In this document: in pieces, positions 23,646 to 32,154 of the stretch
Layout of the letters: each line of letters starts with the position of its first letter
Position numbering within the stretch: the first letter of the stretch is position 1
Assembly (NCBI GenBank): GCA_963832785.1
Contig: CAWHVF010000007.1
Coordinates: 310,001-374,000, forward strand
DNA from: CAWBRT01 sp963832785
Lineage (GTDB): Bacteria > Acidobacteriota > Terriglobia > Terriglobales > Acidobacteriaceae
Length of the DNA stretch: 64,000 nt
Direction: 5' to 3'
The notes under the pieces: model-generated
What the model was told of the DNA's origin: nothing
Database searches by the model: none
What the model saw: only the letters and a program-made list of their open reading frames with translations
Position numbers and translations under genes: made by a program

Positions 23646-23944
23646 TGCAAACTCTCCGCCATTAACGTGGACAGCAACTTAACTTGCCGAATTGTACTGC
23701 TCGTGTGCTGATTTGCAAGAACTGTGTAATTGTTTCCTGAGGGGTTCCCTGCTTGGCCGTCAACATCCATCAAGGGCGTTTGGAAGGCACCATGCCGTTC
23801 CGTGTGCCTCTTTTTGTGCCCCCTCTCGATATGCGAACGTATCATTCCGTATCAGTGCCGACTGCCCAGGAGATGCCGGTATGTCATTGATTCAGAACGG
23901 TAAGTTGAGTGGAATCAGCAGCGGGGAAAAACAGTGTTCCACAT
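23646..23944. other. gap between the last element gene and attR
   Basis: About 300 bases with no convincing gene, promoter motif or hairpin. It probably carries the promoter of the zinc-ribbon gene and integrase arm sites. Confidence 0.35.
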
Positions 23945-23985
23945 CTACGAATCAGTAGGTCGGGAGTTCGAATCTCTCAGGGCGC
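23945..23985 (+). repeat. attachment site copy 2 (attR of younger element)
   Basis: Exact 41-base copy of 11217-11257 (tRNA-Arg anticodon to acceptor end), then G in place of A, then CCATT as in the tRNA. No tRNA 5' half precedes it, so it is not a gene. A direct repeat CTGTGTCAACA CTGTGTCAACA follows at about 24032-24053. Confidence 0.92.
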
Positions 23986-24146
23986 GCCATTTTTATTGGC
24001 TTTCCTCGTTGTTAACTCATCTGTAAATAAGTCTGTGTCAACACTGTGTCAACATTTTCCGAAAAACCAAAGAAGAAGCGGCTCCCGTGATACGTGTGCA
24101 CGTCCGAGAGTCTCAGCGGGCCCCGGAACGCGATTTCTGAGGCTAC

Positions 24147-24728
24147 TCAGTAAGGCAGCAGCGGGCGAGACGAACATTTACACCCTTCCTCAATTCCGGG
24201 CCATGTCCACTTGCCATCCACCAGCAAGCCCTGACTGAGTTCATACCTCGTTCCGTCGGCTGCTTTATGAGCTGCGTTCTGCCGAATTTCCGCATCCGTG
24301 GGATGGCGTGGGTCTTTCATGCAGGGTGCGTGAGCATACATCCATATCGCGTGAGTGATTCCAAGTGCTGCCCGCCGCTCGTTGCCAATTATCGCATTCG
24401 CCTTTTTGCTTAGGGATCGTCCAATTTCAGCCGCTCGCCCTGTGGTCATTCCTTCAATCTGCATGTTCATCAGTTCTGTACAGAACAAGTGCAAATCCCC
24501 TTTCACAACAGAACGCAGGGCAAGCTCATAAACTTGCTTGACGTATTTCTTTTCAATATCGTCAAGCAACTCGATATTTCTTCGGAGATTTGCTTTGACA
24601 CTTTTACTCACCAAGAAAGGGTCAAACTTGACGGTGGGCATAGTTTGCAGGCCCAGCCCAGACCGAGACTGGCCCTTGATTTCTGTTGGCTTGGTAAATG
24701 GCTGCAATAGGCGTCGAAGCCAGAACAC
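24147..24728 (-). CDS. phage head-morphogenesis (MuF/SPP1 gp7-like) C-terminal domain protein
   Basis: GTG start at 24728 with GGAGG close upstream. The 193-residue product has a helical N-terminal part (VKANLRRNIELLDDIEKKYV) and ends with KAADGTRYELSQGLLVDGKW, then PGIEEGCKCSSRPLLPY. This arrangement (H/K-x-AADG, an LxDG phrase, PG-x-x-GC-x-C near the end) marks the MuF/gp7 family of minor capsid proteins that help package or eject DNA. At 193 residues it is shorter than full MuF proteins, and no other capsid genes are near, so it is a remnant or a reused domain. It reads toward attR. Confidence 0.6.
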   Translation of the reverse strand: MFWLRRLLQPFTKPTEIKGQSRSGLGLQTMPTVKFDPFLVSKSVKANLRRNIELLDDIEKKYVKQVYELALRSVVKGDLHLFCTELMNMQIEGMTTGRAAEIGRSLSKKANAIIGNERRAALGITHAIWMYAHAPCMKDPRHPTDAEIRQNAAHKAADGTRYELSQGLLVDGKWTWPGIEEGCKCSSRPLLPY

Positions 24729-24764
24729 AGCGCCTCCCCTCCAGAGCTAGCACCCGATCACCCC

Positions 24765-25610
24765 CTATTTTTTGCCTTGACAGGGCTCCCAAGTCCGATC
24801 AGCGCCGACTTGCCCATCATGTCCCCAGCACCAGTTCTTCGCCTTAATCTTCTCAAGTACGACATCCCGCTCAGCACATGCTTTTAACGTCGCCTTGTCA
24901 TCACCTGACCCGCCTAGACATTTGTCGTTTAGTGTCTCTTCCTGGGCTATCAGTTGAGCAACGTCTTCTGGCGGTTTGGCAGATATGTTGGTTTTTGAAC
25001 ACGGCATGTGTGCGGCTAGCTCATTGAACATGACGGCTACTGCCGAGTCACGACGAAGCCGGAAATCGGCGTTCAGTTTGTCGTTGAGCAGTCGTGCCAC
25101 ATTCGCACGATCTATGATCCTCTGATCGCCGCACAATAGCGTCCTTTCGGCAACTTTCGATTCAAAAGCTAAGGCGTCGATGAATCCAGCGGTGTAGTAC
25201 GTGCACAAATTAAAACCAACTTCTCCCGTATGGCACATATCTATGAGGTTGCCAGCGGACATACGGTTTTGAATTCGGCCTTTTATCTTCGTGCAATCAT
25301 GGTTCTTTGCGAGCAACGACAATAAAACCGTTCCTCCTCGCCATTTCCGCACTGCTGGATTCGTGCGAACCTCGTGCTCGAATTCATAAAGCAAATCATC
25401 GACGTTGCCGCAAAGATGCTCGGTGAACCGCATATCTATTGTGTGAGCAAAACCGGCGTAATACATTTTGCAGCCAGGTTGCTCATCTGAATTTGAGCAC
25501 TGTAGCGCTTGTAATTCTGCTGAGGTACTGGCAAGGTACATTGGCCGTTGAGCGTGTGCGGTGCTCGCAAAAGTGGAAATCAGACAGAGGACTAATAAAG
25601 TCGTTCGCAT
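24765..25610 (-). CDS. exported protein with two Rap1a/Tai-like domains
   Basis: A 281-residue product with signal peptide (MRTTLLVLCLISTFASTAHA). Two repeats follow: ~48-105 (CKMYYAGFAHTIDMRF, later NPAVRKWRGGTVLLSLLAKN and C) and ~135-200 (LCTYYTAGFIDALAF, later LRRDSAVAVMFNELAAHMPC). Each fits the Rap1a/Tai immunity pattern of C-x3-Y-x2-G-x-x-DA and a distal Cys. The C-terminal ~70 residues hold ACAERDVVLEKIKAKNWCWG. Such proteins are periplasmic and often neutralise peptidoglycan-cutting effectors; here the role is inferred. It stands 36 bases upstream of the MuF-like gene on the same strand. Confidence 0.6.
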   Translation of the reverse strand: MRTTLLVLCLISTFASTAHAQRPMYLASTSAELQALQCSNSDEQPGCKMYYAGFAHTIDMRFTEHLCGNVDDLLYEFEHEVRTNPAVRKWRGGTVLLSLLAKNHDCTKIKGRIQNRMSAGNLIDMCHTGEVGFNLCTYYTAGFIDALAFESKVAERTLLCGDQRIIDRANVARLLNDKLNADFRLRRDSAVAVMFNELAAHMPCSKTNISAKPPEDVAQLIAQEETLNDKCLGGSGDDKATLKACAERDVVLEKIKAKNWCWGHDGQVGADRTWEPCQGKK

Positions 25611-25725
25611 AGGAATTCCCCCCTTGAAATGGAATTCATATCCGCCTCCGCTTGCCGATCGATGCTCGCGCTCACGTCGATAAGAATGACGAGGTGCCTG
25701 CGGGGAACGTGGTTACAGCCCGCAA

Positions 25726-26835
25726 TCATGCTCCCGCTGTGGACCGGCACATCTCAAGCCCGGCGATCACCTCCCATCCGATATCGACAGTCGACTGATC
25801 GCCGCCGAATTCGTGTGGACGAATGCGGCGTTCCACCAAGCCGTGCTCGACGGATCGTTCGATAAGCAGCGCCGCATCGCAAGCGGCTGGAACGCTGTGT
25901 CGCTGTCCCAGCCATTCCAGCATCATCGCCCCCGAGAGGATCATCGCAATGGGATTGGCGATGCCTCGGCCAGCTATATCCGGCGCAGACCCGTGAGCCG
26001 GTTGGAACAGTGCATGCTTTTTGCCCACCTCGGCGCAGGGGGCAAGCCCCATGCCGCCAACTAGCCCTCCCGCAAGGTCCGAGAGGATATCCCCAAACAT
26101 GTTTTCCATCACCAAGACGTCAAACTCCCAAGGCCGACGTACCAGGTCGAGGGCGGTCGCATCCACATAGTGATGATCCGCTTTGATGTCCGGAAAGCTC
26201 TTGGCTCGCTCATCGAAGATCTTTCGAAAAAAGGCCATGGCAACGAACACGTTCGATTTGTCGACACACGTCACGCGGCCCGGCGTGCCGCGCCGTTCCC
26301 GCCGTCGCCGTGCCAGATTGAAAGCAAAATCGAACAGCCTCTCCGATGTCTCGCGGGTAATGACCATCGTCTCACGCGCGATCCGGTCGTTCTCGACTGC
26401 TCCTTTTCCGCGAGAGAAAAACAACCCTTCAGATGACTCGCGGAGCACAACAAGGTCGATCTTCCCGGCGCGAGGGTCCGCGAGCGGTCCCGGCAGATTG
26501 GGAAAGCTGCGTACCGGGCGCACACCGGCATATAGGCCGTAATCGACACGCATTTGTAGGTGCGGTGCGATCTCAGTTCCGTCTGGGTAACGCACATCCG
26601 GTAGTCCCATGGCACCGAAAAGAATGGCATCAGCTTCGCCCGTCAGGCGGTAATCCGCATCCGTCATTGCGACGCCGTGTTCGCGGTAGTAAGCGGCGCC
26701 GCCGGGCAGCACCTCTGGCTTCAACCGGAACCCACCAACGCACCGCTCCGCAGCGGCCAGAACCTCCAGGCAAACCGGCATGATCTCTTGCCCTATGCCA
26801 TCGCCAGGAAGTACCGCTAGGCGAAAACTCATCAT
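25726..26835 (-). CDS. isocitrate/isopropylmalate family dehydrogenase (tartrate dehydrogenase-like)
   Basis: ATG at 26835 with GAGG six bases upstream; a second ATG follows directly. The ~369-residue product shows the family order: LPGDGIGQE near the start, LRESSEGLFFSRG for the substrate arginine loop, VDKSNV, YVDATAL, MFGDILSDLAGGLVG with the metal-binding Asp residues, and HGSAPDIAGRGIANP for NAD. This enzyme type oxidises and decarboxylates 2-hydroxy acids. The RESSEG loop differs from LeuB and from isocitrate dehydrogenase, so tartrate or a similar acid is likely. No leuC or leuD is near. It diverges from the 6PGDH-like gene across a 560-base gap. Confidence 0.85.
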   Translation of the reverse strand: MMSFRLAVLPGDGIGQEIMPVCLEVLAAAERCVGGFRLKPEVLPGGAAYYREHGVAMTDADYRLTGEADAILFGAMGLPDVRYPDGTEIAPHLQMRVDYGLYAGVRPVRSFPNLPGPLADPRAGKIDLVVLRESSEGLFFSRGKGAVENDRIARETMVITRETSERLFDFAFNLARRRRERRGTPGRVTCVDKSNVFVAMAFFRKIFDERAKSFPDIKADHHYVDATALDLVRRPWEFDVLVMENMFGDILSDLAGGLVGGMGLAPCAEVGKKHALFQPAHGSAPDIAGRGIANPIAMILSGAMMLEWLGQRHSVPAACDAALLIERSVEHGLVERRIRPHEFGGDQSTVDIGWEVIAGLEMCRSTAGA

Positions 26836-27399
26836 AAGCAGCCTCAAATAGAATTTATCGGTTCCGGATTGACGTCCCTACCATGCAACTCGGAACGAAC
26901 TGCACTACGGGGCCGGACACCCCTAGTCCGAACTGTGCTTCAAGAACCCTTCTGGAGTATGAGTGGAAGGAGGCGGCTTGCTCCCAACTGAGATAGCACG
27001 GAGCAGTGATACCAGCACTATAGACACAGAAGGATTGATTGACGCTACCACAAAGGGCCAGGAACTACCAATAAAAATGATGTAATCTGTCTCAAGCCGG
27101 TCATCCTATTGGAGCCGTGTTTCCGATGTACGGGATAACGCGGGTTCCCCAACCGGCACCTCCTGTTATTGGTTTTCCGGCGCATGGTCCGCACCAGTAG
27201 GCCGCAACCCCTTGAACCAAAAGGACACGTGCCTCCGCTTGCGTGCCCAATTTCCAGGACTGTGACGTGAAGCGTAACGCGCCCTGTCTGTTGCACCCAC
27301 GGAGGGCAGGTTGTTTTCTGGTTGAGTTGCGCGCAATCCTGCGCTATCTTGGACGCCTATATCGTCCATACTTATTGCGTTAAAGAGGTATCAATACAG
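26836..27399. other. divergent control region between two dehydrogenase genes
   Basis: About 560 bases. It carries the promoters of both flanking genes. No clear promoter pair, palindrome or coding sequence was recognised; the frames seen here have no start signal or family. Confidence 0.4.
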
Positions 27400-28269
27400 A
27401 TGCTTTTAGCCATAGTCGGCGTGGGAGAGGTAGGCCGGTGCTATGCTCAGGCACTCCATAATGCCGGATTCGAGTTGCTACTGTGCGACATCGAGCCACT
27501 GCCGGCAGCCGGGCAAATCGCCTCGACTCTCGGACTCGTGATTCATAAAAGAATTGGAAATTGGATCGCTCCGGCGGATTGGGTCATCTCATGTGTTCCT
27601 GGTACTGAGGCTCGCAAGGTGGCCTACGAGTGTGCTGAAGTGCTGGGTCCAGGCTCGGCGATAGCGGACACGACAACCGCTAGCCCAGAAGACAAACGCT
27701 CGTCCGCAGAGTACGCGTCGAGGCGAGCAATCCGCTTTGTCGATGGGGCGATTATGGGCGCCATTGCGGCGAGCAAGGAGCGAACTCCACTTCTGGCCTG
27801 CGGCGAAGGTGCGCAGGAGTTTCAATCAATCGTACAAAAAATGGGTGCGCCGATACAGGTAATGCAGGGGGCGACCGCAGGAGATGCCATTTCTTTGAAG
27901 ATGCTGCGCAGCGTATTCACCAAAGGAATGGAAGCACTGTGCGTCGAACTACTAACCGCAGCAGAGAAGCGCGGAGTGCGCGAGCAACTATACAGCGTGT
28001 TGTCCGATATAGACAAGTCTGGGCTTTGCAGCTTCATGGAGATACTGGTCCGGACGCATGTCATCCATGCCAAGCGCCGTGCCCACGAAGTAGCCGAAGT
28101 CGAGCGGCAGCTTGCTCTCGCGGGGGTTCCGTCATTAGTGCTGCCCGGTGTTCAAATCCGCTTCCTTGCTACAGTTTCGTCTCTGGAGAAGCGCCCATTG
28201 CCAGCGCCCGAGCCTACGCTCGATGAAGCGCTACGCTGGCTGCTTGCTGACGTGGAAGCCCCTACGTAA
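27400..28269 (+). CDS. 6-phosphogluconate dehydrogenase-like NAD(P) oxidoreductase, DUF1932 type
   Basis: ATG at 27400 with AGAGG 12 bases upstream; the frame opens at 27322. The 289-residue product starts MLLAIVGVGEVGRCYAQALH, a Rossmann GxGxxG motif, with WVISCVPGTEARK, then GAIMGAI and the DUF1932-type C-terminal helical domain (DAISLKMLRSVFTKGMEALC). This group is related to 3-hydroxyisobutyrate dehydrogenase and acts on small hydroxy acids; the substrate is unknown. It faces the decarboxylating dehydrogenase and is followed by a PEP-mutase/isocitrate-lyase family gene, which suggests a common pathway for branched C4-C6 acids. Confidence 0.82.
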   Translation: MLLAIVGVGEVGRCYAQALHNAGFELLLCDIEPLPAAGQIASTLGLVIHKRIGNWIAPADWVISCVPGTEARKVAYECAEVLGPGSAIADTTTASPEDKRSSAEYASRRAIRFVDGAIMGAIAASKERTPLLACGEGAQEFQSIVQKMGAPIQVMQGATAGDAISLKMLRSVFTKGMEALCVELLTAAEKRGVREQLYSVLSDIDKSGLCSFMEILVRTHVIHAKRRAHEVAEVERQLALAGVPSLVLPGVQIRFLATVSSLEKRPLPAPEPTLDEALRWLLADVEAPT

Positions 28270-28372
28270 TTTATGGCGGCATGCCCCTTGTAAGTTCTTG
28301 CCCTGAAAGCAGATCAGCATTTTGGCGAAGGACAGGGTCAGTGTAGAGTACGATTACAGCAGCGGTGAGGCG

Positions 28373-28473
28373 AAATCGCGGGAGCGCTCGAGAATGGAGC
28401 ATGTGTTTGGTATCTTGAAGCTGGGTTCGGCTTTGCGAAGGTGCGCTATGCGTGTTGGCTAAGAACGTTAACC
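28373..28473 (+). pseudogene. relic of an IS5-like transposase C-terminus
   Basis: Two frames together read KSRERSRMEHVFGILK (28373-28420) and FGFAKVRYACWLRTLT (28426-28473), matching the transposase ending K-S-R-x-R-A-R-x-EHVFG-x-x-K and FGF-x-KVRYRGL. The shift between them is two bases, and no transposase lies upstream. It is a dead remnant of an insertion just ahead of the lyase gene. Confidence 0.65.
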
Positions 28474-28566
28474 GATCTGCTCCCTCACACTGACACGCGA
28501 TGAGCCCTGCCAATGTCGAGTGACGGTATATCGGCGGAACTTACATTTCAAACAGGAGGCTTTTGT

Positions 28567-29454
28567 ATGAAGAAATTAGCTGAGTTAATTAAGGGAAGTG
28601 AGATCGTCATTGCACCCGGCGCCTACGACATGCTATCGGCGCGGCTGATTCAGGAAGCGGGCTTTCCTGCGTTATACATGACAGGAAACGGTCAATCGAC
28701 CTCTCATTTGGGACTTCCTGATCTCGGCCTTATGACTATGACGGAAATGATCGGCTTTATTCGGAGTACTGTTCAGTCGGTAAATATCCCGGTCATTGCC
28801 GACTGCGATACTGGCTTCGGTTCGCTTCTAAACGTCCAACGGACGATTCGAGAAGCGGAAATGGTAGGCTGTCAGGCAGTTCAAGTGGAAGATCAGGTAC
28901 TGCCGAAGAAATGCGGGCACGAAAAGGGAAGGGTGATAATTTCTGAAGATGAGATGTGCAGCAAGATACACGCAGCCACCCTCGCGAGGAAGAGTGCAGA
29001 TTTCTTGATCGTCGCACGTACCGATGCCCGAACAATTAGCATAGATGAGGCCATCAAAAGAGGAAATGCCTATGCGAATGCAGGGGCTGACATTATCTTC
29101 GTGGAATCTCCTGAAAGTATCGAAGAAATGAAGCGAATTACAAAAGAAGTTACAGCGCCCAACCTCGTAAATATAGTTGAAACGGGAAAAACCCCGTGCC
29201 TTCCTATGCGAGAGCTTCAGAACATTGGATATAAAATCGCTATCCTACCTGTAAGTGCTGCCCTTACAGCTATGTACGCTGTCCGGCAAATGCTCACGGT
29301 GCTAAAAGGAACAGGCTCCACTAATAGTTATCTTAATCATATGATTAGCCTGCAAGACTACCACACTGTTACTCGCTTTTACGAGCTTCAAGCTTATGAG
29401 CAAGAACTAGCGAAGTGGCGGTTGGAAGATAAGCTCGCTGCAGCTAGGCCATAA
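28567..29454 (+). CDS. isocitrate lyase/PEP mutase superfamily lyase (methylisocitrate lyase-like)
   Basis: ATG at 28567 with AGGAGG seven bases upstream; the frame opens at 28513. The 295-residue protein has the superfamily signatures PGAYDMLSARLIQEAGF, VIADCDTGFGS for Mg binding, VQVEDQVLPKKCGHEKGR with the catalytic Cys loop, IVARTDAR and VESPES. KKCGH points to C-C lyases such as 2-methylisocitrate lyase or 2,3-dimethylmalate lyase, not PEP mutase. The gene is clearly more AT-rich than its neighbours, a sign of separate transfer. A long hairpin follows its stop. No prpC or prpD is near, so a propionate cycle is not supported. Confidence 0.85.
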   Translation: MKKLAELIKGSEIVIAPGAYDMLSARLIQEAGFPALYMTGNGQSTSHLGLPDLGLMTMTEMIGFIRSTVQSVNIPVIADCDTGFGSLLNVQRTIREAEMVGCQAVQVEDQVLPKKCGHEKGRVIISEDEMCSKIHAATLARKSADFLIVARTDARTISIDEAIKRGNAYANAGADIIFVESPESIEEMKRITKEVTAPNLVNIVETGKTPCLPMRELQNIGYKIAILPVSAALTAMYAVRQMLTVLKGTGSTNSYLNHMISLQDYHTVTRFYELQAYEQELAKWRLEDKLAAARP

Positions 29455-29486
29455 GATCAAGGAGTTTGACTATAAAGAGATCGACT

Positions 29487-29526
29487 AGCCCCATGCGGCG
29501 GTGGAGAGCGACCGCCGCATGGGGCT
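29487..29526 (+). terminator. 16-base perfect hairpin after the lyase gene
   Basis: AGCCCCATGCGGCGGT (29487-29502), loop GGAGAGCG, ACCGCCGCATGGGGCT (29511-29526). No T run follows, so it may be a processing or insulating hairpin; it lies 32 bases past the lyase stop. The 300 bases after it up to 29833 hold nothing recognised. Confidence 0.7.
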
Positions 29527-29833
29527 CCCGCATATATTCCGTTAGGAGGAGCAAGGGATTCTCCAATGCATACTTCCGCACGCTTCCTGTATCGCCCGGC
29601 AGGATGAAGCCTCCGTCGCGTGCTAATCCCGAAACCAAGAACTCCCAAAGTCGCCACCTGGATGCTGTCCAAGCTATTAGCAAACAGACGGCCGTTATTT
29701 AGCGTGGGACTTTGGATATCGGACCACAGTGGTACCATCCGCTCTGCTCATCGTAAAGCTTGGCCTTGACAGGTGATGGGGCGGCCACCACATACCCAGA
29801 ATACTTCCCCCTGTTGGTGCCTACGGTTGATTC

Positions 29834-31152
29834 TCAAGCGTCAGTATGGGCACTCTCGGCAGCACGTTTCTGAAAGCGACCGATCGCGATAATGATAACG
29901 CAGCCGATTGCCTCACCGATCAGAATGGGCGACAGCGCCAACAGGAAACTGCCGGTACGGTCGCGCAGCAGGCCAATCAGCCACGTGCCAACAAATCCTC
30001 CCAAATTGCCGACTGCATTAATCATCGCCAAGCCTGCAGCAACTGCCTTAGGCCCCAAGGTTTCAGTGGACAGTGCCCAAAATGGACCCTTGAAACTGAA
30101 GGTCCCGATGAGCGTTAGACTGAGTAGAACAACCACGGCGAAAAGGTGCTTTGATAGAACCAAGAAACACAACGCCAGGACAGACACGGCGAGCGGTAAC
30201 ACAACGCTTGAGATTCGCTTCCCGGGGCGGTCGGAATACCGACCCCAGATAAGCATTGCGATGCAAGCCACGGCGAACGGCACCGAGTTGAGCAGCCCGG
30301 TCTGCATCGTGGTCAGACCGAATGACTTAATGATCTGGGGTTGCCAGATAGACAAGCCATTAGCCGCTGCCGAGGTACCCGCGTAAACCAACGCCAGCCA
30401 AAAGACCTTAGGGTTGAGCAGGACGGCCCAGACACGATGGTCGTGAACGGCTCGGACCTGCTTCTGCTCCTCGGCCAACTTCGCGGACAAGCATGTGCGC
30501 TGCTCGTCGGAGAGGAAACGCGCTTCTGATGGCCGATCGGGCAGGACAAGGAGGCAAATGATGCCAAGTATCACGGACGGCAAGCCTTCCAGAATGAACA
30601 GCCATTGCCAACCTTGCAGGCCTAGTCCATGCATGCCGAGCAAGGCAGCCGAGATAGGCGATCCAACGAAGCCGGAGACCGGCACAGCAAGATAAAACAT
30701 ACTGACCATGCGCGCGCGATATTCAGCGGGGAACCAGTAAGTAAAATAAAGGACAACGCCGGGAAAAAAACCCGCTTCGGCGGCTCCCAGAAGAAGACGC
30801 ATCGCGCAGAACGATTTGGGTCCGATAACAAACGCCGTGCCAGCGGAGATGATGCCCCAAGTTATCATAATCCTTGCCAGCCAGCGCCGTGCACCCATGC
30901 GCTGGAGGGCAAGATTGCTTGGTACTTCAAAAAGGAAATAGGTCCAAAAGAATAGGCCGGTCCCAAGACCATGGAATGGGTCAGTCCCAAAGCTTTGTTC
31001 ATCTGGAAGGCCGCGAAGCCGGCGTTCACGCGATCGATGAACGAGGCAAGATAGCCAATCATCAAGAATGGGACGAGGGCTATAGTGGCCCGCCGTATTG
31101 CCGTAGCCTCCACTTCGGGCGTGTAGGTTGCGCTTGCTTGTGCAGGGCTCAT
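29834..31152 (-). pseudogene. MFS carboxylate permease (ACS family), frameshifted near its N-terminus
   Basis: The true start is ATG 31152 (GGAGGAAGGA directly before it), giving MSPAQASATYTPEVEATAIR and the first membrane helix IALVPFLMIGYLASFIDRVN. The frame shifts by one base near 30970; the rest (GTGLFFWTYFLFEVPSNLAL onward) continues in another frame to 29834. The phrases FLFEVPSN, YWFPAEYRARM and GWQWLFILEGLPSVILG mark the anion:cation symporter group that carries tartrate, phthalate or glucarate. Restoring the base would give about 439 residues and 12 helices. It may be inactive, or the shift may be a sequencing error. Confidence 0.82.
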
Positions 31153-32154
31153 TCCTTCCTCCAACAGAGTACTTGTCGAGAAGCACGCCACCGGGCAATA
31201 CCAGCGCGGTCCCAATGAGTGCCGCCTGTCCATTTGTCGGCACATCATACACCCATCTGCCTAGCTTGAAAATAACTTCTCTCTTATATCGAAATGGCTA
31301 CTGCCGCTGTCATTCGCCAGAACTGCAAGCGGCTCGTTTCCGACAAGATGTCCAGCACGGCGATTTACGAAGAAGCCCTTTTAGAGAGACGTTTATCATG
31401 ACGCGAGCGAATAATCGCCAATGGCCTTTGCGCCGTTTGCGTTGGTTGTTCCAAACAGCGGATCGCAACCGGTTGAGAGCCGCAGGCGATCCGCGCAGGA
31501 CCCTTTACGGTGTACCGCGGGGTGACTAGAATCGGACCGGCTGCACGCGTCCGGGGCCTCTCGTGGACGGGGTCGTTTGATTGTGCTTGCTGGTTTGCGA
31601 TGCGGTTTGCAGAGGATGTCGGCTAGTGGTCACCTGCGCCCCGCGGCAGCACCGGCTGACCTTCGTTACCCTGGGCTTCAGTTCTACATGCAGCATGCAT
31701 ACAACTTCGCCTGCCGTCCGCTTTCGGCAGCCTGGATAGGCCGCTAATGTGTGCTGACAAGGTATCTTACAAAGAGACTCGGTAGTTAGTTAAAAAGTGC
31801 CGGCTGTGGTGAGATTCCCAAAACGGGACGAAACCATTCGTCTACCAGGATCATTGCTCCGTTCGTACACGGCTAAACCCCATCCAAAAGGAATCCCGCC
31901 CGGAGCTGAACCGGCTGGTCGGTTCTACGCTGTACTCGTCTGGAAAATCGACCGGTTCGGCAGAAGTCTAAAGCACTAATCGCATTGCCGCTGTTGTCCT
32001 CGCCATTAGGCGTGCTGTTGGAGATGAAGTCTAGCCAAGGCCATATTCCTCTTGACAAAGCTCGGATGCTGCTGATGATATGTCTCCGCGATAAAACTCA
32101 ACCTTTCTCAAGAAGGCAATTCGATTCGAGCGGATCGAAAACAGGAGAACCAAC
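31153..32154. other. 1-kb gap with a recombinase relic
   Basis: Between the permease start and the ABC receptor gene. Apart from the serine recombinase fragment at 31897 no coding sequence was recognised. The promoter for the receptor gene is presumably close to 32100, but no consensus stands out. Confidence 0.4.
31897..31979 (+). pseudogene. relic of a serine recombinase
   Basis: RPELNRLV in one frame (31897-31920) and GRFYAVLVWKIDRFGRSLKH in the next (31917 to the stop at 31979). This is the conserved R-P-x-L-x-R-L then AVLVWKLDRFGRSLKHL stretch of resolvase/invertase catalytic domains. Only ~30 residues remain. Confidence 0.7.

Larger units (their letters stand above)
11217..23985. mobile_element. 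younger integrative element (about 12.7 kb), P4/PICI-like
   Basis: Bounded by an exact 41-base direct repeat of the tRNA-Arg 3' end. It contains a tyrosine integrase, excisionase, ParB-methyltransferase, a helix-turn-helix replication protein and a DnaC-like loader, plus small unknown genes. It is visibly more AT-rich than the flanks. No capsid, terminase, tail, relaxase or type IV secretion genes were seen, so it resembles a phage satellite or an integrative replicon. The integrase reading frame is broken, so present mobility is doubtful unless that is a sequencing error. Confidence 0.85.

Noticed and set aside
25629..27369. Frames opposite and between the dehydrogenase genes
   Set aside because: They are mirror frames of GC-rich coding sequence or lack starts.
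28567..29454. PEP mutase (phosphonate synthesis) for the lyase gene
   Set aside because: KKCGH loop fits C-C lyases; no phosphonopyruvate decarboxylase or aminotransferase is adjacent.
31128..31529. 133-residue frame upstream of the ABC receptor gene
   Set aside because: It overlaps the permease N-terminus on the other strand; no family, no ribosome site.
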